The position numbers were made by a program, and so were the translations under genes. Shown piece after piece: positions 17,621-28,804 of a DNA stretch of 64,000 bases. Numbering within the stretch: the first letter of the stretch is position 1; each line of letters begins with the position of its first letter. The DNA lies in the NCBI RefSeq assembly GCF_000155975.1, contig NZ_GG730301.1, positions 2,049 to 66,048 on the forward strand, written 5' to 3'. The notes beneath the pieces were generated by a model. The model was not told the origin of the DNA, made no database searches, and was given only the letters and a program-made list of their open reading frames with translations. The DNA comes from Citrobacter youngae ATCC 29220. Its GTDB lineage: Bacteria > Pseudomonadota > Gammaproteobacteria > Enterobacterales > Enterobacteriaceae.

Positions 17621-18340
17621 ATGAAGAACGACGTCATTTCACCGGAATTTGATGAAAACGGCCGCCCTCTGCGCCGGATTCGTAGTTTTGTTCGTCGCCA
17701 GGGGCGACTGACGAAAGGGCAGGAACACGCGCTGGAAAACTACTGGCCGGTGATGGGCGTTGAGTTCAGCGAAGAGCCTGTGGATTTCGCTGCGCTGTTT
17801 GGTCGCGATGCGCCAGTCACACTTGAAATCGGTTTTGGCATGGGGGCTTCGCTGGTGGCGATGGCGAAAGCGTGTCCGGAGCAAAATTTCCTCGGCATTG
17901 AGGTTCACTCACCGGGCGTTGGCGCGTGTCTGGCTTCCGCACATGAAGAGGGCGTCGAGAATCTGCGCGTCATGTGCCATGATGCTGTTGAAGTCCTGCA
18001 TAAAATGATTCCTGACAATTCTTTATCGATGGTTCAGCTGTTTTTCCCTGACCCGTGGCATAAAGCACGTCATAATAAACGCCGTATCGTTCAGGTACCG
18101 TTTGCTGAACATATCTTAAGCAAGCTGAAGCTGGGCGGCGTGTTCCATATGGCCACCGACTGGGAAGCTTATGCGGAACATATGCTTGAAGTGATGTCCT
18201 CCATTGACGGGTATAAAAACCAGTCAGAGAGTAACGATTATGTACCGCGCCCACAATCGCGCCCGGTAACCAAATTTGAACAACGTGGTCATCGTCTTGG
18301 CCACGGCGTATGGGACTTAATGTTCGAGAGGGTGAAATAA
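17621..18340 (+). CDS. trmB: tRNA (guanine-N7-)-methyltransferase TrmB
   Basis: Makes m7G46 in tRNA using SAM. It has 239 residues as in E. coli. The SAM-binding Rossmann motif is [11 protein letters not shown], and the family motif [15 protein letters not shown] is present. Its stop overlaps the yggL start by one base (TAATG), so the two are coupled. Confidence 0.97.
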   Translation: MKNDVISPEFDENGRPLRRIRSFVRRQGRLTKGQEHALENYWPVMGVEFSEEPVDFAALFGRDAPVTLEIGFGMGASLVAMAKACPEQNFLGIEVHSPGVGACLASAHEEGVENLRVMCHDAVEVLHKMIPDNSLSMVQLFFPDPWHKARHNKRRIVQVPFAEHILSKLKLGGVFHMATDWEAYAEHMLEVMSSIDGYKNQSESNDYVPRPQSRPVTKFEQRGHRLGHGVWDLMFERVK

Positions 18341-18666
18341 TGGCAAAGAACCGTAGCCGTCGTCTGCGTAAAAAGATGCACATCGACGAATTCCAGGAAA
18401 TAGGGTTTTCGGTTGCATGGCGTTTCCCGGAGGGTACATCTGGAGAGCAGGTCGATAAAATCGTTGATGACTTTATCAATGAAGTGATCGAACCTAACAA
18501 ACTGGCCTTTGACGGCAGCGGCTATCTGGCCTGGGAAGGTCTGATCTGTCTGCAGGAAATCGGCAAATGCACCGAAGAACATCAGGCCATCGTCCGCAAG
18601 TGGCTGGAAGAGCACAAGCTCGAAGAAGTGCGTACCAGCGAACTTTTCGATATTTGGTGGGACTAA
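18340..18666 (+). CDS. yggL: YggL, ribosome-associated DUF469 protein
   Basis: A 108-residue acidic protein with a basic N terminus ([12 protein letters not shown]). It belongs to the DUF469/YggL family, which associates with the 50S ribosome. The start at 18340 shares one base with the trmB stop; ten more in-frame codons upstream lie inside trmB and are not needed. Confidence 0.94.
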   Translation: MAKNRSRRLRKKMHIDEFQEIGFSVAWRFPEGTSGEQVDKIVDDFINEVIEPNKLAFDGSGYLAWEGLICLQEIGKCTEEHQAIVRKWLEEHKLEEVRTSELFDIWWD

Positions 18667-18715
18667 GTAGCAAAGGGTCGGCAAATGCCGGCCCGATTTG
18701 TATTGAGGGAAAGAT

Positions 18716-19435
18716 ATGATGCGCAAAACGCTGCTGGCGGCAGTCCTAACGTTCACGGCGATGGCCGCACATGCAGATTACCAGTGCAGCGTCACCCCGC
18801 GTGACGATGTTATTTTGAACCCGCAAACGGTGCAGGTAAAAGGCGAAAACGGCGATCTGGTTATTACGCAGGCCGGTGATGTCACCTTTAACGGTAAGCA
18901 ATACAACCTTAACGCCGCGCAGCGTGAGCAGGCTAAAGATTATCAGGCGGCGTTGCGTAGCAGCCTGCCGTGGATTGACGAAGGCGCCAGAGCGCGCGTG
19001 GAGAAAGGCCGCGTGGCGCTGGACAAAATCATCGCCAAAGAGGTTGGTGAAAGCAGCAACATGCGTGGCCGCTTAACCAAGCTGGATGCGCAATTGAAAG
19101 AGCAGATGAACCGCATCATTGAGCATCGTACTGATGGCCTGACCTTCCACTACAAGGCGATTGACCAGGTCCGCGCCGACGGGCAGCAGTTAGTGAATCA
19201 GGCGATGGGCGGTATTTTGCAGGACAGCATCAATGAGATGGGCGCCAAAGCCGTACTCAAAGGCGGCGGTAATCCGCTGCAGGGCGTGCTCGGCAGCCTC
19301 GGTGGCTTGCAAACCTCAATTCAGAACGAATGGAAGAATCAGGAACAAGACTTCCAGCAGTTTGGCAAAGATGTGTGCGCCCGCGTGGTGACGCTGGAAA
19401 ACGATCGTAAAACGCTGGTTAGCACGCTGAAATAA
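18716..19435 (+). CDS. yggN: DUF2884 periplasmic protein YggN
   Basis: A 239-residue protein with a clear signal peptide (MMRKTLLAAVLTFTAMAAHA, cleavage after AHA), so likely periplasmic. It matches E. coli YggN (DUF2884) throughout; function unknown. A second ATG one codon in is an alternative start. An intrinsic terminator follows. Confidence 0.93.
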   Translation: MMRKTLLAAVLTFTAMAAHADYQCSVTPRDDVILNPQTVQVKGENGDLVITQAGDVTFNGKQYNLNAAQREQAKDYQAALRSSLPWIDEGARARVEKGRVALDKIIAKEVGESSNMRGRLTKLDAQLKEQMNRIIEHRTDGLTFHYKAIDQVRADGQQLVNQAMGGILQDSINEMGAKAVLKGGGNPLQGVLGSLGGLQTSIQNEWKNQEQDFQQFGKDVCARVVTLENDRKTLVSTLK

Positions 19436-19451
19436 TTTTCACTTCTTTTTA

Positions 19452-19484
19452 ACGGCGCAGAAACATTCTGCGCCGTTTTATTTT
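19452..19484 (+). terminator. Intrinsic terminator of yggN
   Basis: ACGGCGCAG / CTGCGCCGT 9-bp stem with a 7-nt loop followed by TTTATTTT. Confidence 0.85.
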
Positions 19485-19623
19485 GTATCTTTCTGTTTTT
19501 TTGATATCCATCTCTAAGAATAGCAATTTCATGTAGATATAAATCTGGTTAATTGGATGCCGTCACATTATTCATCTGTAAGATAGACATAATGCTGCAA
19601 ATTCAAGTAACTGGAGAAATAAC

Positions 19624-20670
19624 ATGGAGTTTTTCAAGAAAACGGCACTTGCCGCACTGGTTATGGGTTTCAGCGGCGCGGCGCTTGCACTGCCAAACAT
19701 CACTATTTTAGCAACCGGCGGGACAATAGCCGGCGGTGGTGACTCCGCGACAAAATCTAACTACACGGCAGGGAAAGTAGGCGTAGAGAATCTGGTTGAA
19801 GCCGTACCTCAGTTGAAAGACATCGCGGTTGTGAAAGGTGAGCAGGTGGTGAACATCGGCTCCCAGGATATGAATGACGACGTCTGGTTAACGCTGGCGA
19901 AAAAGATTAACACCGAGTGTGATAAAACGGATGGCTTCGTGGTAACGCATGGTACGGATACCATGGAAGAGACCGCGTATTTCCTCGACCTGACCGTCAA
20001 GTGCAACAAGCCGGTAGTGCTGGTTGGCGCAATGCGTCCGTCTACAGGTATGAGCGCCGATGGCCCGTTCAACCTGTATAACGCAGTGGTTACGGCTGCA
20101 GACAAAACTTCTGCCAACCGCGGCGTGCTGGTGGTGATGAACGACACCGTGATGGATGGTCGCGACGTGACTAAAACCAACACTACAGATGTCGCTACCT
20201 TCAAATCCGTAAACTATGGCCCGCTGGGCTATATTCATAACGGTAAGATCGACTATCAGCGTACGCCTGCGCGTAAGCACACTACGTCCACGCCGTTCGA
20301 TGTTTCTAAGCTGACCGAGCTGCCGAAAGTGGGGATTGTGTACAACTACGCGAATGCATCCGATCTGCCGGCCAAAGCGCTGGTGGATGCAGGCTATGCG
20401 GGTATCGTCAGTGCGGGTGTAGGTAACGGCAACCTGTATAAAACGGTATTCGATACGCTGGCCACTGCCGCGCATAAAGGTACCGTTGTGGTGCGTTCAT
20501 CTCGTGTACCAACGGGCTCCACCACGCAGGATGCTGAAGTTGATGATGCGAAATACGGCTTTGTGGCTTCAGGCTCTCTGAACCCGCAAAAAGCGCGTGT
20601 TCTGCTGCAGCTTGCGCTGACGCAAACCAAGGATCCGAAGCAGATCCAGGAAATGTTTAATCAGTATTAA
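19624..20670 (+). CDS. ansB: Periplasmic L-asparaginase II
   Basis: Hydrolyses asparagine to aspartate and ammonia in the periplasm. It has 348 residues with a signal peptide ending ALA. The two catalytic-threonine motifs are visible: ATGGTIAGGGDSATKSNYTAG region near residue 30 and VTHGTDTMEETAYF near 105-120. The family is high-affinity and in E. coli induced anaerobically by FNR and CRP; a TTGATATCCATC sequence about 120 bp upstream resembles half of an FNR site. A REP pair separates it from convergent hemW. Confidence 0.97.
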   Translation: MEFFKKTALAALVMGFSGAALALPNITILATGGTIAGGGDSATKSNYTAGKVGVENLVEAVPQLKDIAVVKGEQVVNIGSQDMNDDVWLTLAKKINTECDKTDGFVVTHGTDTMEETAYFLDLTVKCNKPVVLVGAMRPSTGMSADGPFNLYNAVVTAADKTSANRGVLVVMNDTVMDGRDVTKTNTTDVATFKSVNYGPLGYIHNGKIDYQRTPARKHTTSTPFDVSKLTELPKVGIVYNYANASDLPAKALVDAGYAGIVSAGVGNGNLYKTVFDTLATAAHKGTVVVRSSRVPTGSTTQDAEVDDAKYGFVASGSLNPQKARVLLQLALTQTKDPKQIQEMFNQY

Positions 20671-20700
20671 TCGATGAGGGTGGCTGCGTCCTGGCCTGTC

Positions 20701-20767
20701 GTAGGCCGGATAAGGCGCAGCCGCCATCCGGCAAATTGCCTGATGGCGCTACGCTTATCAGGCCTAC
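20701..20767. repeat. BIME (REP pair) between ansB and hemW
   Basis: GTAGGCCGGATAAGGCGCAG ... GCCATCCGGC, then TGATGGCGCTACGCTTATCA-GGCCTACG: two REP palindromes facing each other. Confidence 0.85.
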
Positions 20768-20779
20768 GTTCGACACGTA

Positions 20780-21916
20780 CTACTCCGCCAGAAACAGCTC
20801 CAGCAGCGAATTCAAAAACAGCTTACCGTGTTGGGTAATCTGCCAGTATTCATCACATTCACTCAGGTAACCCTGTGCGATAGCCTCGTCAATCTGTTGA
20901 CGGATAACGTCTTCGGCAAGCCCGGTGTACTGCGTGAATTCAGCGCGTGGCGCGGCCTCCAGTAACCGGAAACGGTTCATAAAGAACTCGAACGGTTTAT
21001 CGGCCTCGGCGACATCACGCTGGCTTTCCAGATAACGCCCCTGCATATATCCGCGTGGATGCCGCGTTTTGGTGGTGCGCAGGATGCGTCCGTCCGGGAA
21101 CGTCACCTTGCCGTGCGCGCCGCAGCCAATGCCAAGATAGTCGCCAAAACGCCAGTAATTAAGGTTGTGCTGGCACTGATAGCCCGGCTTCGCGTAGGCT
21201 GAGGTTTCGTACTGCTGATACCCCGCGGCAGTCAGTAGCTGGTGGCCTTGCTCAAAAATATCCCACAGCGCGTCATCGTCCGGGAGTACCGGCGGGCGTG
21301 AACCAAATAGCGTGTTGGGTTCGATAGTCAGCTGATACCAGGAAAGATGCGGTGGGTTGAGCGCAATGGCCTGTTGCAAATCGCCCAACGCCTCGTCCAG
21401 CGTCTGATCCGGCAGGCCATGCATCAGGTCGAGATTAAAGCTGCGTAGCCCCAGGCCGCTCGCCAGGTGTGCTGCACGTTTGGCTTCTTCCGGCCCGTGA
21501 ATACGCCCCAGACGCTCAAGTTTGGCGGAGCTAAAGCTCTGTACGCCTATCGAGATACGGTTTACGCCAGCGCGTTGATAGTCAACAAACCGATTGGCTT
21601 CAACCGTGCCGGGATTTGCCTCCATCGTGATTTCCGCATCCGCGGCCAGCTTCAGGCGTGCGCGCACGCCGTCGAGCAGCGTTTGCATCGCCGGGCCGGA
21701 AAGCAGGCTCGGCGTACCGCCACCGATAAAAATCGTCTTTACTTCACGTCCCTGGGCATGGGCTACTTCAGAATCCAGATCGCTCAGCAGATGCTGAACA
21801 TAGTCGTCATGAGGGACTTCGCCCTTTAGCGCATGCGAGTTGAAGTCGCAGTACGGGCATTTCTGCACGCACCATGGGATGTGAATATAAAGACTTAGCG
21901 GCGGAAGCTTAACCAT
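20780..21916 (-). CDS. hemW: Heme chaperone HemW (radical SAM)
   Basis: A 378-residue radical-SAM protein related to coproporphyrinogen III oxidase HemN. It is now regarded as a heme-insertion chaperone for respiratory enzymes. The cluster motif is C16-x3-C20-x2-C23 (CVQKCPYC). The HNxNYW motif of the C-terminal domain is present. The start MVKLPPLS at 21916 overlaps the rdgB end by 8 bp; the four upstream codons are unlikely. It belongs to the leftward yggS-yggT-yggU-rdgB-hemW cluster. Confidence 0.96.
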   Translation of the reverse strand: MVKLPPLSLYIHIPWCVQKCPYCDFNSHALKGEVPHDDYVQHLLSDLDSEVAHAQGREVKTIFIGGGTPSLLSGPAMQTLLDGVRARLKLAADAEITMEANPGTVEANRFVDYQRAGVNRISIGVQSFSSAKLERLGRIHGPEEAKRAAHLASGLGLRSFNLDLMHGLPDQTLDEALGDLQQAIALNPPHLSWYQLTIEPNTLFGSRPPVLPDDDALWDIFEQGHQLLTAAGYQQYETSAYAKPGYQCQHNLNYWRFGDYLGIGCGAHGKVTFPDGRILRTTKTRHPRGYMQGRYLESQRDVAEADKPFEFFMNRFRLLEAAPRAEFTQYTGLAEDVIRQQIDEAIAQGYLSECDEYWQITQHGKLFLNSLLELFLAE

Positions 21917-22502
21917 TACGCAGAGCATCCAGCAGCAGCTTCAGCGCCTGACCACGGTGAGAAATCGCACTCTTTTCTTCGCGGGTCAGTTCGGCAGCGG
22001 TTTTCCCTTCAGACGGCACAAAGAAGATCGGATCGTAGCCAAAGCCACCGTTTCCGGCAGGTTCGTGGGCAATAACGCCCGGCCAGCTTCCGTGGCAAAC
22101 TACCGGCGTAGGATCATCTGCATGGCGCATATACACCAGCACGCAGTGGAATTGCGCCTGGCGCTTGTCATCAGGAACATCCTGCAGGGTATGCAGCAGT
22201 TTTTCCAGGTTCTGCCGATCGGTCGCGTCTTCGCCGGAATAGCGGGCTGAATAGATGCCTGGCGCGCCGCCAAGGGCATTTACCGCCAGACCGGAGTCAT
22301 CAGCAATAGCCGGCAAGCCGGTAATTTGCGCGGCATGACGCGCCTTCAGAATGGCGTTCTCAATAAACGTCAGCCCGGTCTCTTCTGCAGAATCAACACC
22401 CAGATCCGTTTGGGCAACAACATCAAGACCGAAATCACTCAGAAGAGAGGCGAGTTCACGCACTTTACCGGCATTGCCGGTCGCGAGGACAACTTTTTGC
22501 AT
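21909..22502 (-). CDS. rdgB: XTP/dITP pyrophosphatase RdgB
   Basis: Removes non-canonical purine nucleotides (XTP, dITP) from the pool. It has 197 residues as in E. coli, with the Ham1/NTPase start [19 protein letters not shown] metal motif and SHRGQAL near the end. It lies 7 bp after yggU and overlaps hemW. Confidence 0.97.
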   Translation of the reverse strand: MQKVVLATGNAGKVRELASLLSDFGLDVVAQTDLGVDSAEETGLTFIENAILKARHAAQITGLPAIADDSGLAVNALGGAPGIYSARYSGEDATDRQNLEKLLHTLQDVPDDKRQAQFHCVLVYMRHADDPTPVVCHGSWPGVIAHEPAGNGGFGYDPIFFVPSEGKTAAELTREEKSAISHRGQALKLLLDALRNG

Positions 22503-22509
22503 GGGATAC

Positions 22510-22800
22510 CTAATCAGTTAGCGCCGCAATTTCGGGCGGGATCTGTTGCGGATGAATGATTTTAACCTGTTTGTGACGACCAAGCTCGCCCTTCTCAATG
22601 ACGACCTGGCTTTTTGCCACGCGGAACTGTTTGCCGAGAAACTTCACCAGATGGCTATTGGCTTGCCCATCGACCGGCGGGGCGGTAATGGCGACTTTTA
22701 CTTCGTCGCCATGCAAACCCACAATACTGTCACGGCTGGCTTTAGGCTGAATGTAGAGCCGTAAAACCAGACCGTCATCGCAGGGTGTAACGGCACTCAT
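22510..22800 (-). CDS. yggU: DUF167 protein YggU
   Basis: A 96-residue protein of the DUF167 (YggU) family, with the conserved QPKASRD and PPVDGQAN motifs. Function unknown. The start at 22800 overlaps the yggT stop (ATGA), giving coupled translation; the frame extends four codons further upstream inside yggT. Confidence 0.94.
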   Translation of the reverse strand: MSAVTPCDDGLVLRLYIQPKASRDSIVGLHGDEVKVAITAPPVDGQANSHLVKFLGKQFRVAKSQVVIEKGELGRHKQVKIIHPQQIPPEIAALTD

Positions 22801-23363
22801 AGCGCCATCCACAGCCCCGGAAGCAGCATATTGCCTGTCGCCTGTAACACTTCCGCGATACCCATGTTAATCACATAGAGCAGCAGAACCAGAACCATCG
22901 GGGAGAAATCGATCCCGCCCATGCCTGGAAGTATGCGACGAATAGGGCGCAGCAGCGGATCCGCCAGTTGAATCAGCACGTACTCCACGGGGCTGCGGCC
23001 CTGGCTGACCCAGCTCATAATCGCCATCACCAGCAGTACCCAGAAAATCAGCAGTCCGATGGTCTTCAGGACAATCAGTACGGCGGCGATCCAGATGATC
23101 GGCTGGAACGTGACCACCTTAAACAGCACGATGGCTTTGATAAAGCTGAGCACCAGCGCAACTAATGCCGATGCGCTGTCAATCGGCCCCATCGGGGGAA
23201 TAACGCGGCGTAACGGCCCAATGACAGGTTGAGTGATTTTCACTATAAACTGCGAGAACGGGTTGTAAAAATCGCAGCGAGACCATTGCATCCAAACGCG
23301 TAGCAGCAGCGCCATGGTATACAGCTCAATTACCGTTGAGAGCAGGAAGGTCAACGTATTCAT
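22797..23363 (-). CDS. yggT: YggT-family inner-membrane protein
   Basis: A 188-residue membrane protein with two YGGT repeats. Each has two hydrophobic segments and the RRI-PxMGxID motif ([12 protein letters not shown] and [12 protein letters not shown]). The family is implicated in osmotic or K+ related functions and cell division in various bacteria, not firmly assigned. It is 18 bp after yggS and overlaps yggU by 4 bp. Confidence 0.95.
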   Translation of the reverse strand: MNTLTFLLSTVIELYTMALLLRVWMQWSRCDFYNPFSQFIVKITQPVIGPLRRVIPPMGPIDSASALVALVLSFIKAIVLFKVVTFQPIIWIAAVLIVLKTIGLLIFWVLLVMAIMSWVSQGRSPVEYVLIQLADPLLRPIRRILPGMGGIDFSPMVLVLLLYVINMGIAEVLQATGNMLLPGLWMAL

Positions 23364-23381
23364 GGTGTTCCTTAGTTTTCC

Positions 23382-24086
23382 TTATTTTTTAGTGTAATCA
23401 CGAGCACCAAAAATGGCGGTGCCAATGCGCACCATCGTGCTACCCGCCGCAATTGCGGCATCCATATCATCGGACATCCCCAGTGAGAGCGTATCGATGC
23501 CGGGGTAGCGTGTTTTCAACCCGGTAAATGCTACAGCCATTTGCTGTGCAACTTCAAACTGCCTTACATAATCTGACTCTGGCGCCGGAATTGCCATCAG
23601 ACCACGCAGGGTAATACGCGGCAATGCGGCGACTTCAGCGGCCAGTGCATCAAGCTCTGTAAGCGGAATTCCTGACTTACTGTTCTCATCGCTGATATTA
23701 ATTTGGATCAGCACATTCAGCGGCGGCAGTTCCGCCGGGCGCTGTTCGCTCAGACGGGCTGCGATGCGCAGACGGTCGATCGTATGGCACCAGTCAAAAT
23801 GCTCAGCGACCAGACGGCTTTTGTTGGACTGCAGCGGGCCAATAAAGTGCCACTGCAGATCGTTGACGCCCTGTTCCCGGAAGTAGCGAATTTTATCCAC
23901 CCCTTCCTGAACATAATTTTCACCGAAGGCGCGCTGACCTGCGGCAATGGCTTCTTCGATGGCGCTCGCAGGTTTGGTTTTGCTGACTGCAAGCAACGTA
24001 ACTTCTTCTGAAGACCGCCCGCAACGCGTCGCGGCGGCTGAGATTTTGTCCCGGACATGTGCCAGGTTATGCGCGATATCGTTCAT
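23382..24086 (-). CDS. yggS: PLP-homeostasis protein YggS (PLPBP)
   Basis: A 234-residue single-domain alanine-racemase-fold protein that binds PLP through K36 (AVSKTKP). It has no known enzymatic activity and acts in vitamin B6 and amino-acid homeostasis. Conserved LSMGMS(D)DM near the C terminus reads LGMSDDMDAA. Head of the leftward yggS-yggT-yggU-rdgB-hemW run, divergent from yggR over 17 bp, so its promoter must overlap yggR. Confidence 0.96.
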   Translation of the reverse strand: MNDIAHNLAHVRDKISAAATRCGRSSEEVTLLAVSKTKPASAIEEAIAAGQRAFGENYVQEGVDKIRYFREQGVNDLQWHFIGPLQSNKSRLVAEHFDWCHTIDRLRIAARLSEQRPAELPPLNVLIQINISDENSKSGIPLTELDALAAEVAALPRITLRGLMAIPAPESDYVRQFEVAQQMAVAFTGLKTRYPGIDTLSLGMSDDMDAAIAAGSTMVRIGTAIFGARDYTKK

Positions 24087-24103
24087 TTTCCGAGGATGTT
24101 CAT

Positions 24104-25084
24104 ATGAATATGGAAGAAATAGTGGCCCTTAGTGTAAAGCATAACGTATCGGATCTGCACCTGTGCAATGCATGGCCTGCGCGCTGGCGCATACGCGGAA
24201 ATGTCGAAATCGCGCCGTTTACCACGCCAGACGTAGAGACGTTGCTGATGTGCTGGCTCAGCGAGCAACAACAGGTACAGTGGCGGGAACAGGGGCAGAT
24301 AGATTTTGCCGTTACGCTGGCGAACTCATGGCGTCTGCGTGCGAGCGCGTTTGTTCATCAGCAGGGAACCTCTCTGGCGTTGAGGCTATTGCCGTTTAAT
24401 TGCCCATGTTTAGATGATCTCCAGACCCCCGCCGTCTTACCGGAGCTGCTGCACAGTGAAAATGGATTAATTTTGGTGACCGGCGCCACAGGTAGCGGTA
24501 AATCAACGACCCTGGCGGCGATGGTGGCATATCTTAACCAGCACGTTGCGGGACATATTCTGACGCTGGAAGATCCCATTGAATACCGCTACGCCAGCCA
24601 GCGTTGTCTCATTCAACAACGGGAGGTAGGCATACACTGTAGCTCTTTTGCCGCTGGTCTGCGCGGCGCGCTGCGCGAAGATCCTGACGTCATTCTGCTG
24701 GGGGAGCTGCGCGACGTGGAAACCATTCGTCTGGCGTTAACGGCTGCGGAAACCGGACACCTGGTGCTGGCAACGTTACACACGCGGGGAGCGGCGCAGG
24801 CCATCGTGCGGCTGGTGGACACGTTTCCCGCACAGGAGAAAGATCCGGTGCGTAATCAGCTGGCAGACAGCCTGCGGGCAGTGCTTGCGCAAAAGCTGGA
24901 ACAAGATAAGCAGGGAGGACGCGTGGCGCTATTCGAACTGCTCGTCAACACGCCAGCCGTCGGTAACCTGATCCGTGAAGGGAAAACCCATCAGCTACCC
25001 GGCGTAATGCAAACCGGGCAACAGACAGGCATGCAGACGTTTATGCAAAGCCAGCAGCAGCGCCAGGCGCAGGGCAGACTTTAG
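24104..25084 (+). CDS. yggR: PilT-like ATPase YggR
   Basis: A 326-residue member of the type IV pilus retraction ATPase (PilT/secretion GspE) family: N-terminal domain, then Walker [11 protein letters not shown] (about 129-138), Asp box, and Walker B/His box [12 protein letters not shown] and [11 protein letters not shown]. Start MNMEEI at 24104 by family length; the frame is open 15 codons upstream. No pilus genes are nearby, so its partner is unknown, as in E. coli. It is convergent with ruvX by a 4-bp overlap. Confidence 0.93.
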   Translation: MNMEEIVALSVKHNVSDLHLCNAWPARWRIRGNVEIAPFTTPDVETLLMCWLSEQQQVQWREQGQIDFAVTLANSWRLRASAFVHQQGTSLALRLLPFNCPCLDDLQTPAVLPELLHSENGLILVTGATGSGKSTTLAAMVAYLNQHVAGHILTLEDPIEYRYASQRCLIQQREVGIHCSSFAAGLRGALREDPDVILLGELRDVETIRLALTAAETGHLVLATLHTRGAAQAIVRLVDTFPAQEKDPVRNQLADSLRAVLAQKLEQDKQGGRVALFELLVNTPAVGNLIREGKTHQLPGVMQTGQQTGMQTFMQSQQQRQAQGRL

Positions 25085-25497
25085 TAGCCCTGCTCAAAAT
25101 AGCTTTCAAGGATAATAACGGCAGAAGCGGAGTCCACTTTACCTTTATTCAGTGCCCGGTACCCGCCTTGCTCAAACAGGCCGGAGCGGGCTTCGACGGT
25201 GCTCAAACGTTCATCGTGCAGCGTCACGGTAACGCCAAAGCGACCGTGAATGCGGTTAGCGAACTTGCGCGCGCGCGCGGTAAGGGGTTGTTCGGTGCCA
25301 TCCATATTGAGCGGTAAGCCGACAATTATCTCATCCGGCTGCCACTCTTTCAGCAGGCGCTCAATCAAATTCCAGTCCGGCGTACCGTCCTGCGCTTTGA
25401 TCGCAGGCAATGGTCTGGCTGTACCGGTGATGCGTTGACCAACCGCGACGCCGATACTTTTCGTACCAAAATCAAAAGAGAGTAATGTTCCGCTCAT
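25081..25497 (-). CDS. ruvX: Holliday-junction resolvase-like RuvX (YqgF)
   Basis: A 138-residue RNase H-fold nuclease of the YqgF family, with catalytic Asp in [11 protein letters not shown] and later DERLST and DSASA motifs. The essential role is in pre-16S rRNA 5' processing; a resolvase activity has also been proposed. It shares one base with the yqgE stop and closes the gshB-yqgE-ruvX group. Confidence 0.95.
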   Translation of the reverse strand: MSGTLLSFDFGTKSIGVAVGQRITGTARPLPAIKAQDGTPDWNLIERLLKEWQPDEIIVGLPLNMDGTEQPLTARARKFANRIHGRFGVTVTLHDERLSTVEARSGLFEQGGYRALNKGKVDSASAVIILESYFEQGY

Positions 25498-26060
25498 CAG
25501 GCATGTCCCGCCACGCCAGGCATGGTCAGAATATCTATCCCGATAAGTTTCGCCGCATCGCGCCAGCGGTCGGCAATCGGCGTTTTAAACAAGATGTTGA
25601 GATCGGCGGGGGCCGTAAGCCAGGCGTTATCCAGCAGCTCTTGTTCTAGCTGGCCTTTTTCCCATGACGAATAACCCAATGCGACCAGGACTTCAGAGGG
25701 TTGCTCCTGCGTGCCCAGGGTTTCTAATACATCGCGAGAGGTGGTGATGATGGTGTTATCTGAAATGCGGATACTGGACGCAAAGCGCGACGGCGGGGTA
25801 TGCAGAATAAACCCACGGTCTTCCGCCAGCGGTCCGCCGAGCATCACCGGTTTATCCAGGCGAATGGCCGGATCGCGTGCTTCAGGGGTAATTTTCAGCT
25901 TTTCCAGAATTCCTTCAATTTGTAAGTTTTCCAGAGGTTTATTGATGATAATCCCCATCGCTCCGTTCTCATTGTGTTCACAGATATACACCACGGAACG
26001 GCGGAAAATCGGATCCTGGAGAGCAGGCATGGCAATCAGAAAGTGATGCTGTAAATTCAT
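25497..26060 (-). CDS. yqgE: UPF0301 protein YqgE
   Basis: A 187-residue member of UPF0301 (DUF179) with the conserved start [12 protein letters not shown] and GGPL and [11 protein letters not shown] motifs. Function unknown. The start is placed at 26060 by family length; the 57 extra codons upstream run through the gap to gshB. It is co-directional with gshB and ruvX. Confidence 0.94.
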   Translation of the reverse strand: MNLQHHFLIAMPALQDPIFRRSVVYICEHNENGAMGIIINKPLENLQIEGILEKLKITPEARDPAIRLDKPVMLGGPLAEDRGFILHTPPSRFASSIRISDNTIITTSRDVLETLGTQEQPSEVLVALGYSSWEKGQLEQELLDNAWLTAPADLNILFKTPIADRWRDAAKLIGIDILTMPGVAGHA

Positions 26061-26236
26061 TGTCAGAGGTTCTGTTTCCTGGTTCAAAAAAGCTACAGCG
26101 CCCAGTATGTGGGCAAAGCGCGAAGATGTCACCCTCTGAAAATAGCTTTGCCGGATGGCGGCTGCGCCAGATCCGGCCTGTGGGGTGCAATTCCAGGCCG
26201 GAGAGAACGCAAAGGCGTCACCATTCGGCAACGTGT

Positions 26237-27184
26237 TTACTTCTGTAGGCGTGCTTCAATGGCATCCATCAGCATACCGGTAATCGAAACCGGGAATTCT
26301 GCTTCAATCTCACGAATACAGGTTGGGCTGGTGACGTTAATTTCCGTCAGCCGATCGCCAATGATATCCAGACCGACAAAAATCAACCCCTTCGCTTTCA
26401 GCGTTGGTCCAATGCGACGGGCAATTTCCCAGTCGCTATCGGTTAATGGACGCGGTTCGCCACGGCCACCGGCGGCCAGGTTACCACGGGTTTCTCCACC
26501 CTGCGGAATACGCGCCAGGCAGTACGGAACGGGTTCGCCATCCACGACCAGTACGCGTTTGTCGCCGTCTTTAATCGCCGGCAAATAATTCTGCGCCATG
26601 CAGTAGCGGGTACCGTGTTCGGTCAGCGTTTCGGCAATGACGCCGAGGTTCGGATCGCCTTCCTTCACGCGGAAAATAGATGCGCCGCCCATGCCGTCCA
26701 GCGGCTTGAGAATGATGTCGCTGTGTTTTTGCCAGAAGGCTTTCAGCTGCGCTTTGTTACGCGTGACCAGCGTTTCCGGCGTCAGGTCGGCAAACCATGC
26801 GGTGAACAGCTTTTCATTGCAATCGCGCAGGCTCTGCGGTTTGTTGACGATTAACGTCCCTTTTTCTTCGGCACGTTCCAGAATATAGGTCGCGTAAATG
26901 AACTCAGTATCAAACGGCGGATCCTTACGCATCAGTATGACGTCCAGGTCTGCCAGCGGGAGATCCTGCCCGCTCTTGAACTCATACCATTTGTCGTAGT
27001 TCTGCTCTACGCTCAGGGTACGCGTACGGGCGCGGGCTTCACCGTTGATCAGATAAAGATCGGCCATCTCCATATAATGAATTTCGTAACCACGACGTTG
27101 TGCTTCCAGCAGCATAGCGAAGCTGGAATCCTTCTTGATGTTGATGCTTGCGATGGGATCCATCACGATGCCGAGCTTGATCAT
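26237..27184 (-). CDS. gshB: Glutathione synthetase
   Basis: Joins gamma-glutamylcysteine and glycine with ATP. It is an ATP-grasp enzyme with 315 residues, as in E. coli ([11 protein letters not shown] start), with the lid-loop region DGMGGASIF and metal-binding [15 protein letters not shown] near the end. It lies 12 bp after rsmE and 176 bp before yqgE. Confidence 0.97.
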   Translation of the reverse strand: MIKLGIVMDPIASINIKKDSSFAMLLEAQRRGYEIHYMEMADLYLINGEARARTRTLSVEQNYDKWYEFKSGQDLPLADLDVILMRKDPPFDTEFIYATYILERAEEKGTLIVNKPQSLRDCNEKLFTAWFADLTPETLVTRNKAQLKAFWQKHSDIILKPLDGMGGASIFRVKEGDPNLGVIAETLTEHGTRYCMAQNYLPAIKDGDKRVLVVDGEPVPYCLARIPQGGETRGNLAAGGRGEPRPLTDSDWEIARRIGPTLKAKGLIFVGLDIIGDRLTEINVTSPTCIREIEAEFPVSITGMLMDAIEARLQK

Positions 27185-27196
27185 TGTTCTTCTCCG

Positions 27197-27928
27197 TTAG
27201 CCCAGATCGCCAAAACGCACCTGTAGCGCGGTGATGGCGGTGAGCGCAGTTGTCTCAGTACGCAGAACGCGAGGTCCTAACAGAATATCAGTAAACTGAT
27301 AACGTGCGGTCATGGCAATTTCATCTGCCGACAGCCCACCCTCCGGGCCAATCAGCAAGCGGATGCGCTCTACCGGCAGCGGCAGCGTATTGATGCTGGC
27401 GCTGGCGCGAGGATGCAGGTTCAGCTTCAGCCCTTCGTCCTGCTCGGCGCACCACGCTTCCAGATCCATTGCCGGGCGAATTTCAGGCACCCGGTTACGA
27501 CCGCACTGTTCGCAGGCGGCAATGGCGATTTTCTGCCACTGCTGGAGCTTCTTGTTCAGGCGTTCACTGTCCAGTTTAACGCCGCAGCGCTCAGAAAAAA
27601 GTGGCGTAATGAGGCTTACTCCCAGTTCGATCGATTTCTGGATAGTGAATTCCATTTTTTCGCCGCGCGACATCACCTGGCCCAGGTGGATATGCAGCGG
27701 CGACTCACGATCGTCGAGTTCAACGTTAAGCACTTTCACGTCCACGCTCTTTTTACTGGCGTGGGTGATTTCGGCGTCAAATACCTGATTGCTGCCGTCA
27801 AACAGCTGTAGCGCCTGGCCTGGTCCCATACGCAGCACGCGGCCGATATGGTTGGCGGCATCTTCACACAGTGAAATTTGGCTGCCGGAAGTGAGTGGCT
27901 CAGGGTGATAAATGCGAGGAATGCGCAT
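27197..27928 (-). CDS. rsmE: 16S rRNA m3U1498 methyltransferase RsmE
   Basis: Methylates U1498 of 16S rRNA with SAM. It is a SPOUT-class enzyme with 243 residues: N-terminal PUA-like domain, then the knotted catalytic domain with [10 protein letters not shown] and [13 protein letters not shown] motifs. It is upstream of gshB on the same strand. The 75-bp gap from endA holds a GC-rich hairpin without a T tract on this strand. Confidence 0.96.
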   Translation of the reverse strand: MRIPRIYHPEPLTSGSQISLCEDAANHIGRVLRMGPGQALQLFDGSNQVFDAEITHASKKSVDVKVLNVELDDRESPLHIHLGQVMSRGEKMEFTIQKSIELGVSLITPLFSERCGVKLDSERLNKKLQQWQKIAIAACEQCGRNRVPEIRPAMDLEAWCAEQDEGLKLNLHPRASASINTLPLPVERIRLLIGPEGGLSADEIAMTARYQFTDILLGPRVLRTETTALTAITALQVRFGDLG

Positions 27929-28003
27929 AGTTAAACATCCGCGTCATGGCCCTGGGCCGCGAAAGGCCAGGGCATGGTTAAAAAATATTGACGCTAGTGT
28001 AGG

Positions 28004-28711
28004 TTAGCTCTTTTGCGCCTGGCAAGCGCGTTGCACATAAGGGTTATGGTTCCCCTGTACCTGCGCGATGCGTTCGTCGCGCTCGCACTCCCAGTCGGTG
28101 ACCGGATATTGCTTGTTCCAGGCATTAAAAAGCTGGGTTTGTTGGCGGGAGAGGGTCAGGTCGTACCGGTCGCGCATGTAAAAATAGGTCCGCGCAATGG
28201 CGCCGCGGGCGCGGGCTGGCGGCTCGGCCACTTTTTCTTTGAAATCAACCTTCATGGCGCACTGCCCATACTGACCTTCGCCACCGTTCCACTGGCTGTA
28301 CATAAAGTTTGCGCGATCGCCATTCACTTCACCCACCGCAGGCTGCAGGTTATGCATGTCGCTTTCCATCTGGCGATAGACCGGATCTTTGGCGCAGTTT
28401 TTACGTCCTCCGTCCTGCCAGCACTGGCGCTGATGGCCAAACTGCCAGGCAGGGACAACGTGTTCCCATTCGATACGACTGGCGCGGTTTTCGTTTTTTC
28501 GCACTTTATAGCCGCAGGATTCGAGGTCAACGACCCCTTTTTTACCTTGCCAGTTAATTTTACAACCGCAGTAGAAATCACCCGGCGCATCGGCGTTAAC
28601 TTTGACGCCTGCTGCTTTTGCCTGAGAAAAACTGTTGATGCCTGCGGCTAAAACCGGGCCAGAAAACGCAGTGGCTAACAGGGCCGCTGCAAAAGAAAGA
28701 TTACGGTACAT
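28004..28711 (-). CDS. endA: Endonuclease I (periplasmic)
   Basis: Non-specific periplasmic DNase of 235 residues with signal peptide ending VLA. The beta-beta-alpha-metal catalytic region includes EWEHVVPA (catalytic His) and [13 protein letters not shown]. Eight cysteines fit the disulfide-rich family. The start MYRNLS at 28711 is chosen to give a normal signal peptide; the frame runs ten codons upstream. Confidence 0.96.
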   Translation of the reverse strand: MYRNLSFAAALLATAFSGPVLAAGINSFSQAKAAGVKVNADAPGDFYCGCKINWQGKKGVVDLESCGYKVRKNENRASRIEWEHVVPAWQFGHQRQCWQDGGRKNCAKDPVYRQMESDMHNLQPAVGEVNGDRANFMYSQWNGGEGQYGQCAMKVDFKEKVAEPPARARGAIARTYFYMRDRYDLTLSRQQTQLFNAWNKQYPVTDWECERDERIAQVQGNHNPYVQRACQAQKS

Positions 28712-28804
28712 CACAGACTCCGTGTCAAAACGAGCCCGCAACGTAGCGAAAGTTGTTCATGTATGCAATCAGCTGGATCAGAAAGTTCCTGATAATTCTG
28801 AAGA

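Noticed and set aside
19499..19512. FNR site of ansB
   Set aside because: TTGATATCCATC has only one good half-site; FNR control is known in E. coli but the site is too weak to list as a feature.
27945..27975. Terminator between endA and rsmE
   Set aside because: A GC-rich hairpin exists, but on the minus strand the T run precedes the stem instead of following it.
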